From an uncultured Roseiflexaceae bacterium (GTDB lineage: Bacteria > Chloroflexota > Chloroflexia > Chloroflexales > Roseiflexaceae), in NCBI GenBank assembly GCA_937988885.1, contig CALKHR010000049.1:1-64000 (forward strand): a stretch of DNA of 64,000 nucleotides. Reading direction: 5' to 3'. Both the position numbers and the translations under genes were made by a program. Positions 32,742-40,975 of the stretch are shown one piece after another. Below the pieces are notes generated by a model. That model made no database searches and was not told the origin of the DNA. It saw only the letters and a program-made list of their open reading frames with translations. Numbering within the stretch: the first letter of the stretch is position 1; each line of letters opens with the position of its first letter.

Positions 32742-33776
32742 TTAAATCGGATGCAGGCCGAAGAAGCCGAGCCCGGCCCGCTCGTCGAAGCCGCACATCA
32801 GGTTCATGCACTGCACCGCTGTGCCCGCCGCGCCCTTCATCAGGTTGTCGATGGCGCAGATGCTGACCACGCGCCCGCTCTCCTCATCCAAGGCGAAGCC
32901 GACATCGGCGTAGTTGCTGCCCGCAAGAATCTTCGGCTCCGGCAGGCGGTAGGTGCCCTGGCGCTCCCGCACGATCCGCACAAACGGCTCGTTGGAGTAC
33001 GCGCCACGGTAGGCGCGCCACAGGTCCTTCTCGGTGATCGGCTCGCGGGGGAACACGTGTGCCGTGGCAAGTGCGCCGCGCACCAGTTCCACGCTAGTGA
33101 TCGAGAGGTGGACGCGCTCCAGCCCGGTGGCCTGGTGGATCTCGGCGGTGTGGCGGTGCCCGGTCGGCGCGAACGAGCGCACCACGCCGCTGCGCTCGGG
33201 GTGATGCGACGAATCGCTGGCCTGGCCGCCGCCCTCCGACGAGCCGACCTTGACCTCGATCACCGCATCGCGCTGTGCATCGAGCAGGCCAGCGCGCACC
33301 AGCGGCAGCAGCGCCAAGTTCGAGGCGGTGGCGTTGCAGCCCACGCCGCTGATGTAGCGAGCACCGCGAATGGCCTCGCGGTTCAACTCCGGCAGGCCGT
33401 ACACAAAGCGGTCGAGCCATTCTGGCGCGGGGTGCGGCTCGCCGTACCAGCGCTTGTACACCTCGGGATCGCGCAGCCGGAAGTCGGCGGAGCAATCGAC
33501 GATGCGTTCGGCGATCTGGCTGAACTGCTCGATCTTTTTGGCCGCCGAGCCGTGCGGCAACGCCAGAAAGAGCACATCGCACGGCTCAACTTTGTTCATC
33601 GGCACATATTGCAACGCGGTGTGGCCGCGCAGATTTGGATGTGTGGAGGTGATCGGCTTTCCGGCCAAGCGCTCGGATGTCACCTGGGCCACGGTCACAT
33701 CGGGGTGTTGCAGCAGTAATCGCAACAATTCGCCGCCGACGTAGCCAGAACCACCAATGATCGATACTCGTATCAT
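32742..33776 (-). CDS. lysY: [LysW]-aminoadipate 6-phosphate reductase
   Basis: 344 aa from the ATG at 33776 (CGGAG upstream). ArgC-type reductase: GGSGYVGGELLRLL (NADP loop), catalytic Cys in SGVGCNATASNLALL, and EVKVGSSEGGGQ plus HRHTAEI. LysY reduces the acyl phosphate on LysW to the semialdehyde. The GC-N-A-T variant and the neighbouring lysX/lysW favour LysY over ArgC, though bifunctional use in arginine synthesis is possible. Confidence 0.9.
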   Translation of the reverse strand: MIRVSIIGGSGYVGGELLRLLLQHPDVTVAQVTSERLAGKPITSTHPNLRGHTALQYVPMNKVEPCDVLFLALPHGSAAKKIEQFSQIAERIVDCSADFRLRDPEVYKRWYGEPHPAPEWLDRFVYGLPELNREAIRGARYISGVGCNATASNLALLPLVRAGLLDAQRDAVIEVKVGSSEGGGQASDSSHHPERSGVVRSFAPTGHRHTAEIHQATGLERVHLSITSVELVRGALATAHVFPREPITEKDLWRAYRGAYSNEPFVRIVRERQGTYRLPEPKILAGSNYADVGFALDEESGRVVSICAIDNLMKGAAGTAVQCMNLMCGFDERAGLGFFGLHPI

Positions 33777-33815
33777 GAAAATACTCCGTGAGAACACAAC
33801 CGGGTGTCTAAACCG

Positions 33816-34382
33816 CTAATCCTTCGAAGATCTGCTTGCACGGGCAAAGAACCACAAAAGTGCAGTTAACGTCAGGCCATCGCGGATCTGGTTTGTCTCA
33901 ATCAACTGCCAAAGCTCCTCTTGCGTGAGCCACGCGGCCTGCAAAATTTCGTTAGTATCGGTTGGCGCGTCGATCTGTTGCGCATCGTAGCCAACAAACA
34001 CGTGAAAGGTCAGGTTGGTGCTGCCGTTGCAGGGGTGAAACCGCCCCAAATACTCTAGGCGTGCCACCTGCGCGCCGCTCTCCTCGCGCAGTTCGCGCAG
34101 GGCCGCCGCATCCAGCGCCTCGTCAGCATCGACACGGCCTGCAGGCAACTCCCAGCCCGTCGTATCGGTGATGAAGCGGTAGTGTTGCACCATCAGAATC
34201 CGCCCGTCGCTGCCGATCGGCACGATGCTCACGGCGGGACGCGGGAAATCGACCACGTGGTGCCCGTCGATGACCGAGCCATCGGGCAGGCGCACGTCGT
34301 CGCGGTGGAGGCTCACCCACTCGCTCTCGTAGATGGTGGTGCGCTTCAACACTTGCCAAGGTCGCTGATGCGTTGTGTCCAT
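33816..34382 (-). CDS. Nudix hydrolase, ADP-ribose pyrophosphatase type
   Basis: 188 aa from the ATG at 34382 (GAGGAAG upstream). The Nudix box is GRVDADEALDAAALRELREESG, close to the full GX5EX7REUXEEXGU consensus. Layout (YESEWVSLHRDDVRLPDG, ELPAGRVD) is that of ADP-ribose or nucleotide-sugar pyrophosphatases. Housekeeping function between lysX and lysY. Confidence 0.85.
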   Translation of the reverse strand: MDTTHQRPWQVLKRTTIYESEWVSLHRDDVRLPDGSVIDGHHVVDFPRPAVSIVPIGSDGRILMVQHYRFITDTTGWELPAGRVDADEALDAAALRELREESGAQVARLEYLGRFHPCNGSTNLTFHVFVGYDAQQIDAPTDTNEILQAAWLTQEELWQLIETNQIRDGLTLTALLWFFARASRSSKD

Positions 34383-34440
34383 CAAACTACTTCCTCAAAA
34401 GCTGGCGCTGGGCGAACCGCAGCGCCAGCCAACAGTCATT

Positions 34441-35286
34441 CTACGATCGCGCTGCCTTGATCGTGTAATCGACGATATGGGCAGGGATATTCACGCCTGT
34501 GGTGTCGATGCTGTTGCGGAACTCCATGGTGTAGTTGACCTCGTTCACCAACAGCCGACCGTCGTTGTCCTCGAACACGTCGATCGCCACCACGCCGCCA
34601 CCCACAGCATGCGCCGCACCGATGCACACATCCGCCAACGCTGGCGTGACCGGGCAGTTGCTGGCCTTGCCACCGAGGGCGGTGTTGGTCTTCCAGTGCT
34701 CGCTGGTGCGGTAGATCGCGCAGATGCACTCGTCGCCCACCACAAAGGCGCGGATATCGCGGCCCTTGGGCTTGTCCACGTATTCTTGAATGTAGAAGAT
34801 CGAGTGGTGGTACGACCCCAAGATCTCCTTGTGCTCAAGAATCGATTCGGCAGCCTCGCGGTCGTTGACTTTGGCGATCAAGCGGCCCCACGAGCCGATC
34901 GCTGGCTTCAGCACGACCGGGTAGCCCAGTTGCTCGATCGCTTCCAGCGCCGACTCGGCGGTGAAGGCCATCATGGTGCGCGGCGTCGGCACACCAGCCT
35001 TGATCAGCGCCTGGGTCGTCTTGAATTTATCGCCGCAGATATCGGCCACGTAGGCGGTGTTGACGGTGGGCACGCCCGCGTCGTTGAGCGCCTTGAGCGC
35101 GTAGAGCGCGCGCGAGTGGTGGATGCTGCGCTCAAGCACCACATCATAGTCGTAGCGGTTGCGGTTCAGATCGAAGATCACTTCATCGTCGTTGATGCGG
35201 CTAAACTCGATACCGCGTCGTTCGAATTCGTTGAAGATCAACTTCTCTTCGACACGAATACGTGAACAGAGGACTGCGATTTTCAT
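34441..35286 (-). CDS. lysX: [LysW]-aminoadipate ligase (RimK-like ATP-grasp)
   Basis: 281 aa. ATP-grasp core: VVLKPAIGSWGRLIAKVNDREAA (about residues 124-146), RDIRAFVVGDECICAIYR and LLVNEVNYTMEFRNS. N-terminus MKIAVLCSRIRVEEKLI is the usual LysX start. It attaches alpha-aminoadipate through its amino group to the terminal Glu of LysW. Directly downstream of lysW. Confidence 0.93.
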   Translation of the reverse strand: MKIAVLCSRIRVEEKLIFNEFERRGIEFSRINDDEVIFDLNRNRYDYDVVLERSIHHSRALYALKALNDAGVPTVNTAYVADICGDKFKTTQALIKAGVPTPRTMMAFTAESALEAIEQLGYPVVLKPAIGSWGRLIAKVNDREAAESILEHKEILGSYHHSIFYIQEYVDKPKGRDIRAFVVGDECICAIYRTSEHWKTNTALGGKASNCPVTPALADVCIGAAHAVGGGVVAIDVFEDNDGRLLVNEVNYTMEFRNSIDTTGVNIPAHIVDYTIKAARS

Positions 35287-35354
35287 AACAGTTATTTCCC
35301 TTGTGGGTCAATATGTGCGGGTGGAGCGCGGTGAACCACGCCCACCCAAGCACG

Positions 35355-35522
35355 CTATTCGCCCCAGTCCTCGCCGACCTCGGGAGCCAAGGCGAGCGTG
35401 AGCGGGTTGACGCTGGTTACTTCAAGTTCGGCGGCGCAATCGGTGCAGATCACGATCTCACCCTCGACGGTGTCGGCTGGCAGGGTGATGTTGGCTTCGC
35501 ACTCAGGGCAGTTCCCGGTCAT
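35355..35522 (-). CDS. lysW: LysW amino-group carrier protein
   Basis: 55 aa, with AAGGAG 9 nt upstream. Two zinc-binding CxxC pairs (C5/C8 and C26/C29) in NCPECEANITLP and ICTDCAAELEV, and the obligatory acidic C-terminus GEDWGE whose last Glu carries the substrate. It protects the amino group of aminoadipate and its derivatives during lysine synthesis and is recognised by LysX, LysZ, LysY, LysJ and LysK, all present here. Confidence 0.95.
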   Translation of the reverse strand: MTGNCPECEANITLPADTVEGEIVICTDCAAELEVTSVNPLTLALAPEVGEDWGE

Positions 35523-35565
35523 GGTAGTATTCTCCTTCTTGTTTGCTTGTAAAAGAAAACAGCCG

Positions 35566-36636
35566 CTAGGCTGTCTTGATAAGCTGGATGACAGCGTTTG
35601 TCATCTCCTCGGTTGTGGCGTTGCCGCCAAGGTCGGGCGTGCGCAAATCGCTGCCGAGCACGTGGTTGATCGCGCTTTGGATGCGCGCGGCCCACGAGCG
35701 GCAGGCCGTTTGCAGCTCGGGCGTGGCGTTGGCCGATTGTGCGAGGTAATCGAGCAACAGCGCCGCGCAGCCGATCGCCGCAAGCGGGTTCGCAATCCCT
35801 CGCCCCGCGATGTCAGGAGCCGAGCCGTGGACTGGCTCGAACAGGGCTTGCTGGGCACCGATATTGGCCGAGGTGGCGAGGCCCAGGCCACCACCCCAGT
35901 AGCTGGCGATATCCGAGAGAATATCTCCAAACAGATTCGTCGTGACGATCACGTCGAAGCGCTGCGGCTTTTGCACAAGTTGCAGCGCCGCATTATCCAC
36001 CAGCAACTCATCGTGAGCAACATCGGGGTATTGCTCGGCGATGTGCAGGGCCGCCTCGCGGAACAGGCCATCGCTGACGCGCAGCACATTGGCCTTGTGC
36101 ACGATCGTGACGCGGGGCGCGGGGCCGTTCGGGCCGTGCTCGGCGGCGCGCTGACGGGCAAGATCGAACGCCGCCCGCACGATCCGCTCGCTGGCCTTAC
36201 GCGTGATCACCCGCTCGGCGATCGCGGTATTGCCGTCGTCCTCGGTGCGCTCGCGGCCAGCGTACAGCCCTTCGGTGTTCTCGCGCACCACCACCATATT
36301 GATGTTGGGCTGCTCGATGCTGGTGACGGGGCGAATATTCGCGTACAGATCCAGCGCCCGCCGCAGCGCCACGATCGGGCTGCGGTAGCCGGGCACCGCG
36401 TGGCTCGGCGAGGAGACCGCGCCGAACAGCACCGCATCGGCCTCGCGGGCCGCCGCCAGTGTCTCGTCGGGCAGGCTCGTGCCGCGCTGCTGGAAGCACC
36501 CCCAGCCCATCTCGCCCGTCGTGAAGGTGAGCGGCAACTCGGTCGTCTCCAGGACGCGCTGCGCCGCCGGGATCACCTCCTGGCCGATGCCGTCGCCGGG
36601 CAGGATCAAAATCCGAAATGTGGTCGAATCACTCAT
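35566..36636 (-). CDS. hicd: Homoisocitrate dehydrogenase
   Basis: 356 aa from the ATG at 36636 (GAGG upstream). Beta-decarboxylating dehydrogenase: ILPGDGIGQEVIP, LRRALDLYANIRP (substrate arginines), VVVRENTEGLYAGRE, metal Asp in TTNLFGDILSD and EPVHGSAPDIAGRGIANP. The NTEGLY loop and position between homoaconitase and lysW support homoisocitrate over 3-isopropylmalate; some enzymes of this type also accept isocitrate. Confidence 0.85.
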   Translation of the reverse strand: MSDSTTFRILILPGDGIGQEVIPAAQRVLETTELPLTFTTGEMGWGCFQQRGTSLPDETLAAAREADAVLFGAVSSPSHAVPGYRSPIVALRRALDLYANIRPVTSIEQPNINMVVVRENTEGLYAGRERTEDDGNTAIAERVITRKASERIVRAAFDLARQRAAEHGPNGPAPRVTIVHKANVLRVSDGLFREAALHIAEQYPDVAHDELLVDNAALQLVQKPQRFDVIVTTNLFGDILSDIASYWGGGLGLATSANIGAQQALFEPVHGSAPDIAGRGIANPLAAIGCAALLLDYLAQSANATPELQTACRSWAARIQSAINHVLGSDLRTPDLGGNATTEEMTNAVIQLIKTA

Positions 36637-36711
36637 CAAGAGCCTCAAGTTCACTGAGACCGTACCGATCAGGCAGGCTGCGTGGCGTAGGTGCCACGTT
36701 GCGCCTGTTCG

Positions 36712-37215
36712 TTACGAGCTTGCCGCCTCACCAGGGAAGCGACCATACTGCTTGTAGAACGGCACGATCCCGCCCGCGTTCCAAACCTCTTGCAAGAAGG
36801 TCGGCGGCGGCGGCAGCTGAATCTCCTGACCGTTGGCGACCAGCAGGCCCTTGCTCACATCGAAATCGACGATCTGCCCATCGGTGAGCACGCCCGTCAG
36901 ATCGGCCTCGAAGCAGGGGATGCCCAGGTTGAGCGCGTTGCGGTAGAAGATGCGGGCGAACAGCGGGGCGATGATCGCACCGATATTCACCATCTTCAGG
37001 GCCAGCGGCGCGTACTCGCGCGATGAGCCACAGCCGAAGTTCGGCCCGGCCACGATCAGGTCGCCCGGCTGCGTGGTGCTAGCGAACTCGGGCCGCGCCT
37101 CGACGAACGGGTACTTGCGCAGTTCGTCCTCGCTCTTGAGCATGTAGGGTGCGTAGCGACCAGGCACGATCTGGTCGGTATTGACATTGGCACCGAATAT
37201 CCAAACACGGGGCAT
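36712..37215 (-). CDS. lysU: Homoaconitase small subunit (LeuD-like)
   Basis: 167 aa swivel domain. NTDQIVPGRYAPYM at the start and GPNFGCGSSREYAPLALK are characteristic. The substrate loop Y-A-P-Y-M-L-K after NTDQI is unlike the YLRT of isopropylmalate isomerases. It pairs with the large subunit upstream to convert homocitrate to homoisocitrate. Confidence 0.85.
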   Translation of the reverse strand: MPRVWIFGANVNTDQIVPGRYAPYMLKSEDELRKYPFVEARPEFASTTQPGDLIVAGPNFGCGSSREYAPLALKMVNIGAIIAPLFARIFYRNALNLGIPCFEADLTGVLTDGQIVDFDVSKGLLVANGQEIQLPPPPTFLQEVWNAGGIVPFYKQYGRFPGEAASS

Positions 37216-37267
37216 TGTTGGTTCCTCCCCAGAATAGTGATCATCAAAACGGATAACGCACGAACGC

Positions 37268-38569
37268 CTAGCCGAGCACCTCTTGCGGGTGCGTGATGTA
37301 GCCAGTCACCGCCGTAGCAGCGGCCACCTCGGGCGATGCCAGATAGATGTTGGCCTTGGGCGAGCCCATGCGCCCTCGGAAGTTGCGGTTGCCCGTGAAC
37401 AAGCAGACCTCGTCGGGGGCCAACACGCCCATGTGGCGGCCAATGCATGCGCCACAGCCCGGCGTGCCGATCGCCGCGCCCGCCGCCAGCAGCGTATCGA
37501 GCGTGCCGTCGAGTGACGCTTGGCGCAGTGCCTCGCTCGTTGCGGGCACCACCAGCAGCCGAACGCCTGGCGCAACGCGACGACCGCGCAAAATTTGCGC
37601 GGCCGCTGCCATATCCCCGTGGTGTCCGTTTGTGCAAGTGCCGATGTATATCACATCGACAGCCACCCGTTCCAAATCGCCCAGATCAACGACATTATCG
37701 ACATAGTGCGGAACGCTGATCTGAGGATTCAACTGATCAAGGTCGATCTCAACAGTGCGGCTGTAATTCGCACCCTCCTCGACCCGCAGCCACTCCGGCA
37801 CGTAGCCCGGCGCGTTCAGCCAATCCGAGCCGACCAGTTGGCGCAGGCCGTTCGTCGAGGACAGCGCGACTGGCTCCTGAGTGCTGGTTGGCGGCACGAT
37901 GCCCGCCTTGCCGCCCACCTCGATCGAGAGCGTTGCCAGCGTCATGCGGTCGCCCACCGACAGGAAATCGACGCCATGCCACTCGACCGATTGGTACGTC
38001 GCGCCATCGGCGGTCAGTTCGCGGGCGGCGCGCAAGCCTAAGTCCTTCGCGCCCACGCCTGGGCGGAAGCGACCGCGTGCCTGCACCCGCACCGTCTCGG
38101 GCACGCGCAACCACGTCTTGCCGGTCGCCAGAGCCAGCGCGATATCGGTGGAGCCCATGCCCGTGCCGAACGCGCCCACGCTGCCGTAGCCCGTCGAGTG
38201 CGAGTCGCTGCCGACGATCAGCATACCGGGGCGAGCCATGCCCTCCTCCACCAACACCGGGTGCGAGATGCCGCGCCCGACATCGTAGAGATGGGTGATC
38301 TTCTGCTCGCGCACCCAGCGGCGCAGGTTGTACTGATACTCGGCGTTCTGCACCGTCGCCGCGGGCGCGACGTGATCAACCACTACCGCGATCTTTTCGG
38401 GGTCCCACACACGCTCAGCACCGAGTTCGTTGTGCAGAATTTTGATGATGCTCGGCGACAAGCTATCGTGCATCATCACCAAGTCAACATGGACCACTAC
38501 ATTCTCTCCAGCGCGTACAGGCCGCCCTGCTGCGTGCGAGAGGATCTGTTCTGCCAGTGTCTGAGCCAT
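37268..38569 (-). CDS. lysT: Homoaconitase large subunit (LeuC-like, 4Fe-4S)
   Basis: 433 aa from the ATG at 38569, 9 nt after AAGGAG; an ATG six bases earlier is too close to it. Fe-S ligands: GTCTNGHHGD, and CGACIGRH with two Cys. DSHSTGYGSVGAFGTGMGSTD is the conserved substrate region. First gene of the long lysine unit, preceded by a leader with promoter, small Lys-rich ORF and terminator. Confidence 0.88.
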   Translation of the reverse strand: MAQTLAEQILSHAAGRPVRAGENVVVHVDLVMMHDSLSPSIIKILHNELGAERVWDPEKIAVVVDHVAPAATVQNAEYQYNLRRWVREQKITHLYDVGRGISHPVLVEEGMARPGMLIVGSDSHSTGYGSVGAFGTGMGSTDIALALATGKTWLRVPETVRVQARGRFRPGVGAKDLGLRAARELTADGATYQSVEWHGVDFLSVGDRMTLATLSIEVGGKAGIVPPTSTQEPVALSSTNGLRQLVGSDWLNAPGYVPEWLRVEEGANYSRTVEIDLDQLNPQISVPHYVDNVVDLGDLERVAVDVIYIGTCTNGHHGDMAAAAQILRGRRVAPGVRLLVVPATSEALRQASLDGTLDTLLAAGAAIGTPGCGACIGRHMGVLAPDEVCLFTGNRNFRGRMGSPKANIYLASPEVAAATAVTGYITHPQEVLG

Positions 38570-38581
38570 GAACATACACTC

Positions 38582-38599
38582 CTTCAAAGTTTTTTGAAG
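38582..38599 (-). promoter_or_regulatory. Hairpin touching the lysT Shine-Dalgarno
   Basis: Minus strand CTTCAAA-AAAC-TTTGAAG; the last AAG of the right arm is the start of the AAGGAG ribosome binding site. It could limit initiation when folded. Confidence 0.4.
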
Positions 38600-38633
38600 A
38601 TTGGCTACCAGCGACCAAGTCAAAGGCACACAC

Positions 38634-38669
38634 AAAAAACCCGCTTCACCATCAGCCTGGTGAAGCGGG
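38634..38669 (-). terminator. Intrinsic terminator inside the lysine leader (attenuator)
   Basis: Minus strand: CCCGCTTCACC, 8-nt loop, GGTGAAGCGGG, then TTTTTT. A perfect 11-bp stem placed after the promoter and before lysT, so most transcripts would stop here unless an alternative fold forms. Confidence 0.85.
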
Positions 38670-38701
38670 CCTGTCAGACCTTCCGTGGCGGACAAGCGAG
38701 C

Positions 38702-38764
38702 CTAACCAGACCGATGGTCCGGTTTTTTGCTCTGCTTAACCTGCTTAACGAAAGTGAGATTCAT
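38702..38764 (-). CDS. 20-aa Lys-rich leader peptide of the lysine operon
   Basis: ATG at 38764, reading MNLTFVKQVKQSKKPDHRSG to a TAG. Four Lys codons (AAG, AAG, AAA, AAA) lie at positions 7-14. It follows the predicted transcription start by about 25-30 nt and precedes the terminator. The codons overlap a hairpin CCGGACC/GGTCTGG, whose left arm may alternatively pair further on. The ribosome binding site is weak. Leader-peptide attenuation by lysine codons is known for the Thermus LysW-pathway cluster. Confidence 0.6.
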   Translation of the reverse strand: MNLTFVKQVKQSKKPDHRSG

Positions 38765-38798
38765 TGTTCGTTCTGTCACATTTGGGAAATCAACGGTG

Positions 38799-38829
38799 CG
38801 AGTATAGCACTTGCAACTTGAAAAGTCAA
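38799..38829 (-). promoter_or_regulatory. Consensus promoter of the lysine operon
   Basis: Minus strand: TTGACT, 17-nt spacer TTTCAAGTTGCAAGTGC, TATACT. It lies 31 nt downstream of the lipA stop and drives the leader, terminator and lysT. Confidence 0.8.
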
Positions 38830-38859
38830 ATTCCGCACTCTGTTGCCCAACAAACTAAA

Positions 38860-39792
38860 CTACGATTGCGGTACGTGTTCGTGGGCGTGGTAGCTCGAAC
38901 GCACCAACGGCCCGCTCTCCACATGCTTGAATCCGCGCTGTAGTGCCTCCTGCTTGAACATCAGGAACTCGGTGGGCGTCACGTAGCGGTCGATCGGCCA
39001 GTGCGACGAGGTTGGGGCCAGATATTGGCCGATCGTCATCACATCCACATCGGCGGCGCGCAGGTCGTTCATCACCGCGATCACCTCGTGGTTCTCCTCG
39101 CCAGCGCCAACCATGATGCCGCTCTTTGTGACGATATCGGGCTGGAGGCGGCGGGCATGGGCCAACAGTTCCAGCGACTGGTGGTAGCTGGCTTTGGGCC
39201 GGAAGCGCCGGAACAGGCGCGGCACCGTCTCGATGTTGTGGTTGAACACATCGGGACGCGCGTCCAACACGATCTTCAGCGCATCCAGGTTGCCCTCGAA
39301 GTCGGGCGTCAGCACCTCGATCTTGCACTCCGGCAGGCGCTCGCGGATCTTACGGATCGACTCGGCGAAGATGTGCGCGCCGCCATCAGGTTGGTCGTCG
39401 CGGTTCACGCTCGTCAACACCGCATGCTTGAGCTGCAAATATGCTACAGCCTCCGCAATGCGGTCCGGCTCCTGCTCGTCGATCGGCGCGGGCTTGCCCT
39501 TCGCGATCGCGCAGTAGCGGCAGCCGCGCGTACACACTTCACCCAGCAACAAAAACGTCGCTGTGCGATGATTCCAGCATTCGCCAATATTCGGACAGCG
39601 CGCCTCCTCGCAGACGGTGTGCAAGCGCTTCTCGCGCATCAGGTGGCGCAGATCTTCGTAATTCTCGCCAGTGGGTGCCTTCGCACGCAGCCAATCGGGG
39701 CGGCGTGGGCGCGGAGAGGCCGAGGCAACCGACGGCGTCGATGGAGTTGTCGATGTTGAAACGCTCGGTGTGAGCGGAATAAACTCAGCCAT
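38860..39792 (-). CDS. lipA: Lipoyl synthase
   Basis: 310 aa radical SAM enzyme. Auxiliary cluster ligands CEEARCPNIGEC near residue 60; radical SAM motif CTRGCRYCAI near 87-96; C-terminal RSSYHAHE supplies the unusual Ser ligand. It inserts two sulfurs into protein-bound octanoyl groups. An extra Ser/Thr/Pro-rich N-terminus of about 25 residues precedes the core. Downstream partner of lipB. Confidence 0.95.
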   Translation of the reverse strand: MAEFIPLTPSVSTSTTPSTPSVASASPRPRRPDWLRAKAPTGENYEDLRHLMREKRLHTVCEEARCPNIGECWNHRTATFLLLGEVCTRGCRYCAIAKGKPAPIDEQEPDRIAEAVAYLQLKHAVLTSVNRDDQPDGGAHIFAESIRKIRERLPECKIEVLTPDFEGNLDALKIVLDARPDVFNHNIETVPRLFRRFRPKASYHQSLELLAHARRLQPDIVTKSGIMVGAGEENHEVIAVMNDLRAADVDVMTIGQYLAPTSSHWPIDRYVTPTEFLMFKQEALQRGFKHVESGPLVRSSYHAHEHVPQS

Positions 39793-39838
39793 AGGGCAAG
39801 CCTTTCGGGAAACAGGCGGTTGGGAGCGTCCTCCCGCC

Positions 39839-40543
39839 CTAGTTTACCACATCTGCAAACAACGATTCGTGTGCCGGAACGACTTGTATATCGAACACCT
39901 GCTCGAACATCGCGATGAGGCGCGCCTCCACTTCGGCGCGAGGCGGTGCGTAGCCTAGCAGCACCTCGAGCGACGTAACGCCGCGCCCCACAATCCCACA
40001 CGGAATGATCTGCTGAAAGTAGCGCAGATCAGTCGTCACATTCAGCGCGAAGCCGTGCTGTGTCACGCCGCTGGCGCTCAGCTTGACGCCGATCGCCGCG
40101 ATCTTTTCCATACCAACCCACACGCCCGTCAGCCCGGGGGTGCGGCTGCCGGTGATCCCGTAGCTCGCCAGGGTCAGGATGATCGTCTCTTCCAGCAAGC
40201 GCAGGTACCGCCCCACATCGCCGCCGTGCCGCGACAGCTTCAGGATCGGGTAGCCGACGATCTGGCCGGGGCCGTGGTACGTAATATCGCCGCCACGGTC
40301 CGACGCGATCAGCGCCACACCCTGCGCCTCAAGCGTGGACGCATCCACCAACAAATGACCGTCCTTGGTCGCGCGGCCCATCGTGTAGGTGTGCGGGTGC
40401 TGCAACAACAGCACAGTATCCTCGATCTCGCCAGCCGAACGCTGCCGAGCCAACTGACGCTGCCAATCCCAAGCGGTCTGATACTCCACCAGCTCGGCTT
40501 GGATCAGCCGCACGACCCGTCGATCAGATTGCAATTCATTCAT
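39839..40543 (-). CDS. lipB: Octanoyl-[acyl-carrier-protein]:protein octanoyltransferase
   Basis: 234 aa from the ATG at 40543; the RBS is weak and a start 12 codons upstream is possible. Seen: LLLQHPHTYTMGR, DRGGDITYHGPGQIVGYPIL, catalytic Lys in IAAIGVKLS and catalytic Cys in IIPCGI. It transfers octanoate from ACP to lipoyl domains, feeding lipA 46 nt downstream. Confidence 0.93.
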   Translation of the reverse strand: MNELQSDRRVVRLIQAELVEYQTAWDWQRQLARQRSAGEIEDTVLLLQHPHTYTMGRATKDGHLLVDASTLEAQGVALIASDRGGDITYHGPGQIVGYPILKLSRHGGDVGRYLRLLEETIILTLASYGITGSRTPGLTGVWVGMEKIAAIGVKLSASGVTQHGFALNVTTDLRYFQQIIPCGIVGRGVTSLEVLLGYAPPRAEVEARLIAMFEQVFDIQVVPAHESLFADVVN

Positions 40544-40579
40544 TTTGTGAGCTGTTCTACGTCGATGAACGCGTACCAA

Positions 40580-40975
40580 TAAACGTCGGTATCGCTGATT
40601 AGGAAGCCTTATCGGCCTGTTTTGACCGTTTCTTCTCGGCGTTCTCTAGTATACCACGCTTGTTCATTGTGCACTTGGAAGATAAGCAAGAAGCGCCATT
40701 TTAAGCTTACCAATGCGATAAAACCTGATTTGCTGTTGTAGCGTGACCTTCTGAGGCCTTTTCACGTTGAAATAGATGAAACTCCCAAGCTCACATCTCG
40801 CCATAGCATGCCCAACTGGTTGGTTTGAACAAGCTCAGCGGCGGCACAACGCCCTCCCTTCGCTGAGCGCTCTGGTATCAGCAGAGAATGCCCAAACGGC
40901 TGCGCTACAACCGCACCAATGGCATAACCTTTGCCTGCGAGCAGTGCAGGTTGGCTTGTTGAAAAGGAGTGAACC
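40580..40975. other. Intergenic region between lipB and the exported repeat protein
   Basis: No gene supported. It should hold the divergent promoters of both genes; a TATACT-like box on the minus strand at 40648-40653 may serve lipB but its -35 is poor. AAAAGGAG for the plus-strand gene is at its right end. Confidence 0.5.

Noticed and set aside
38569..38800. T-box or lysine riboswitch in the lysine leader
   Set aside because: No T-box sequence (UGGNACCGCG type) and no recognisable L-box core; leader-peptide attenuation explains the layout better.
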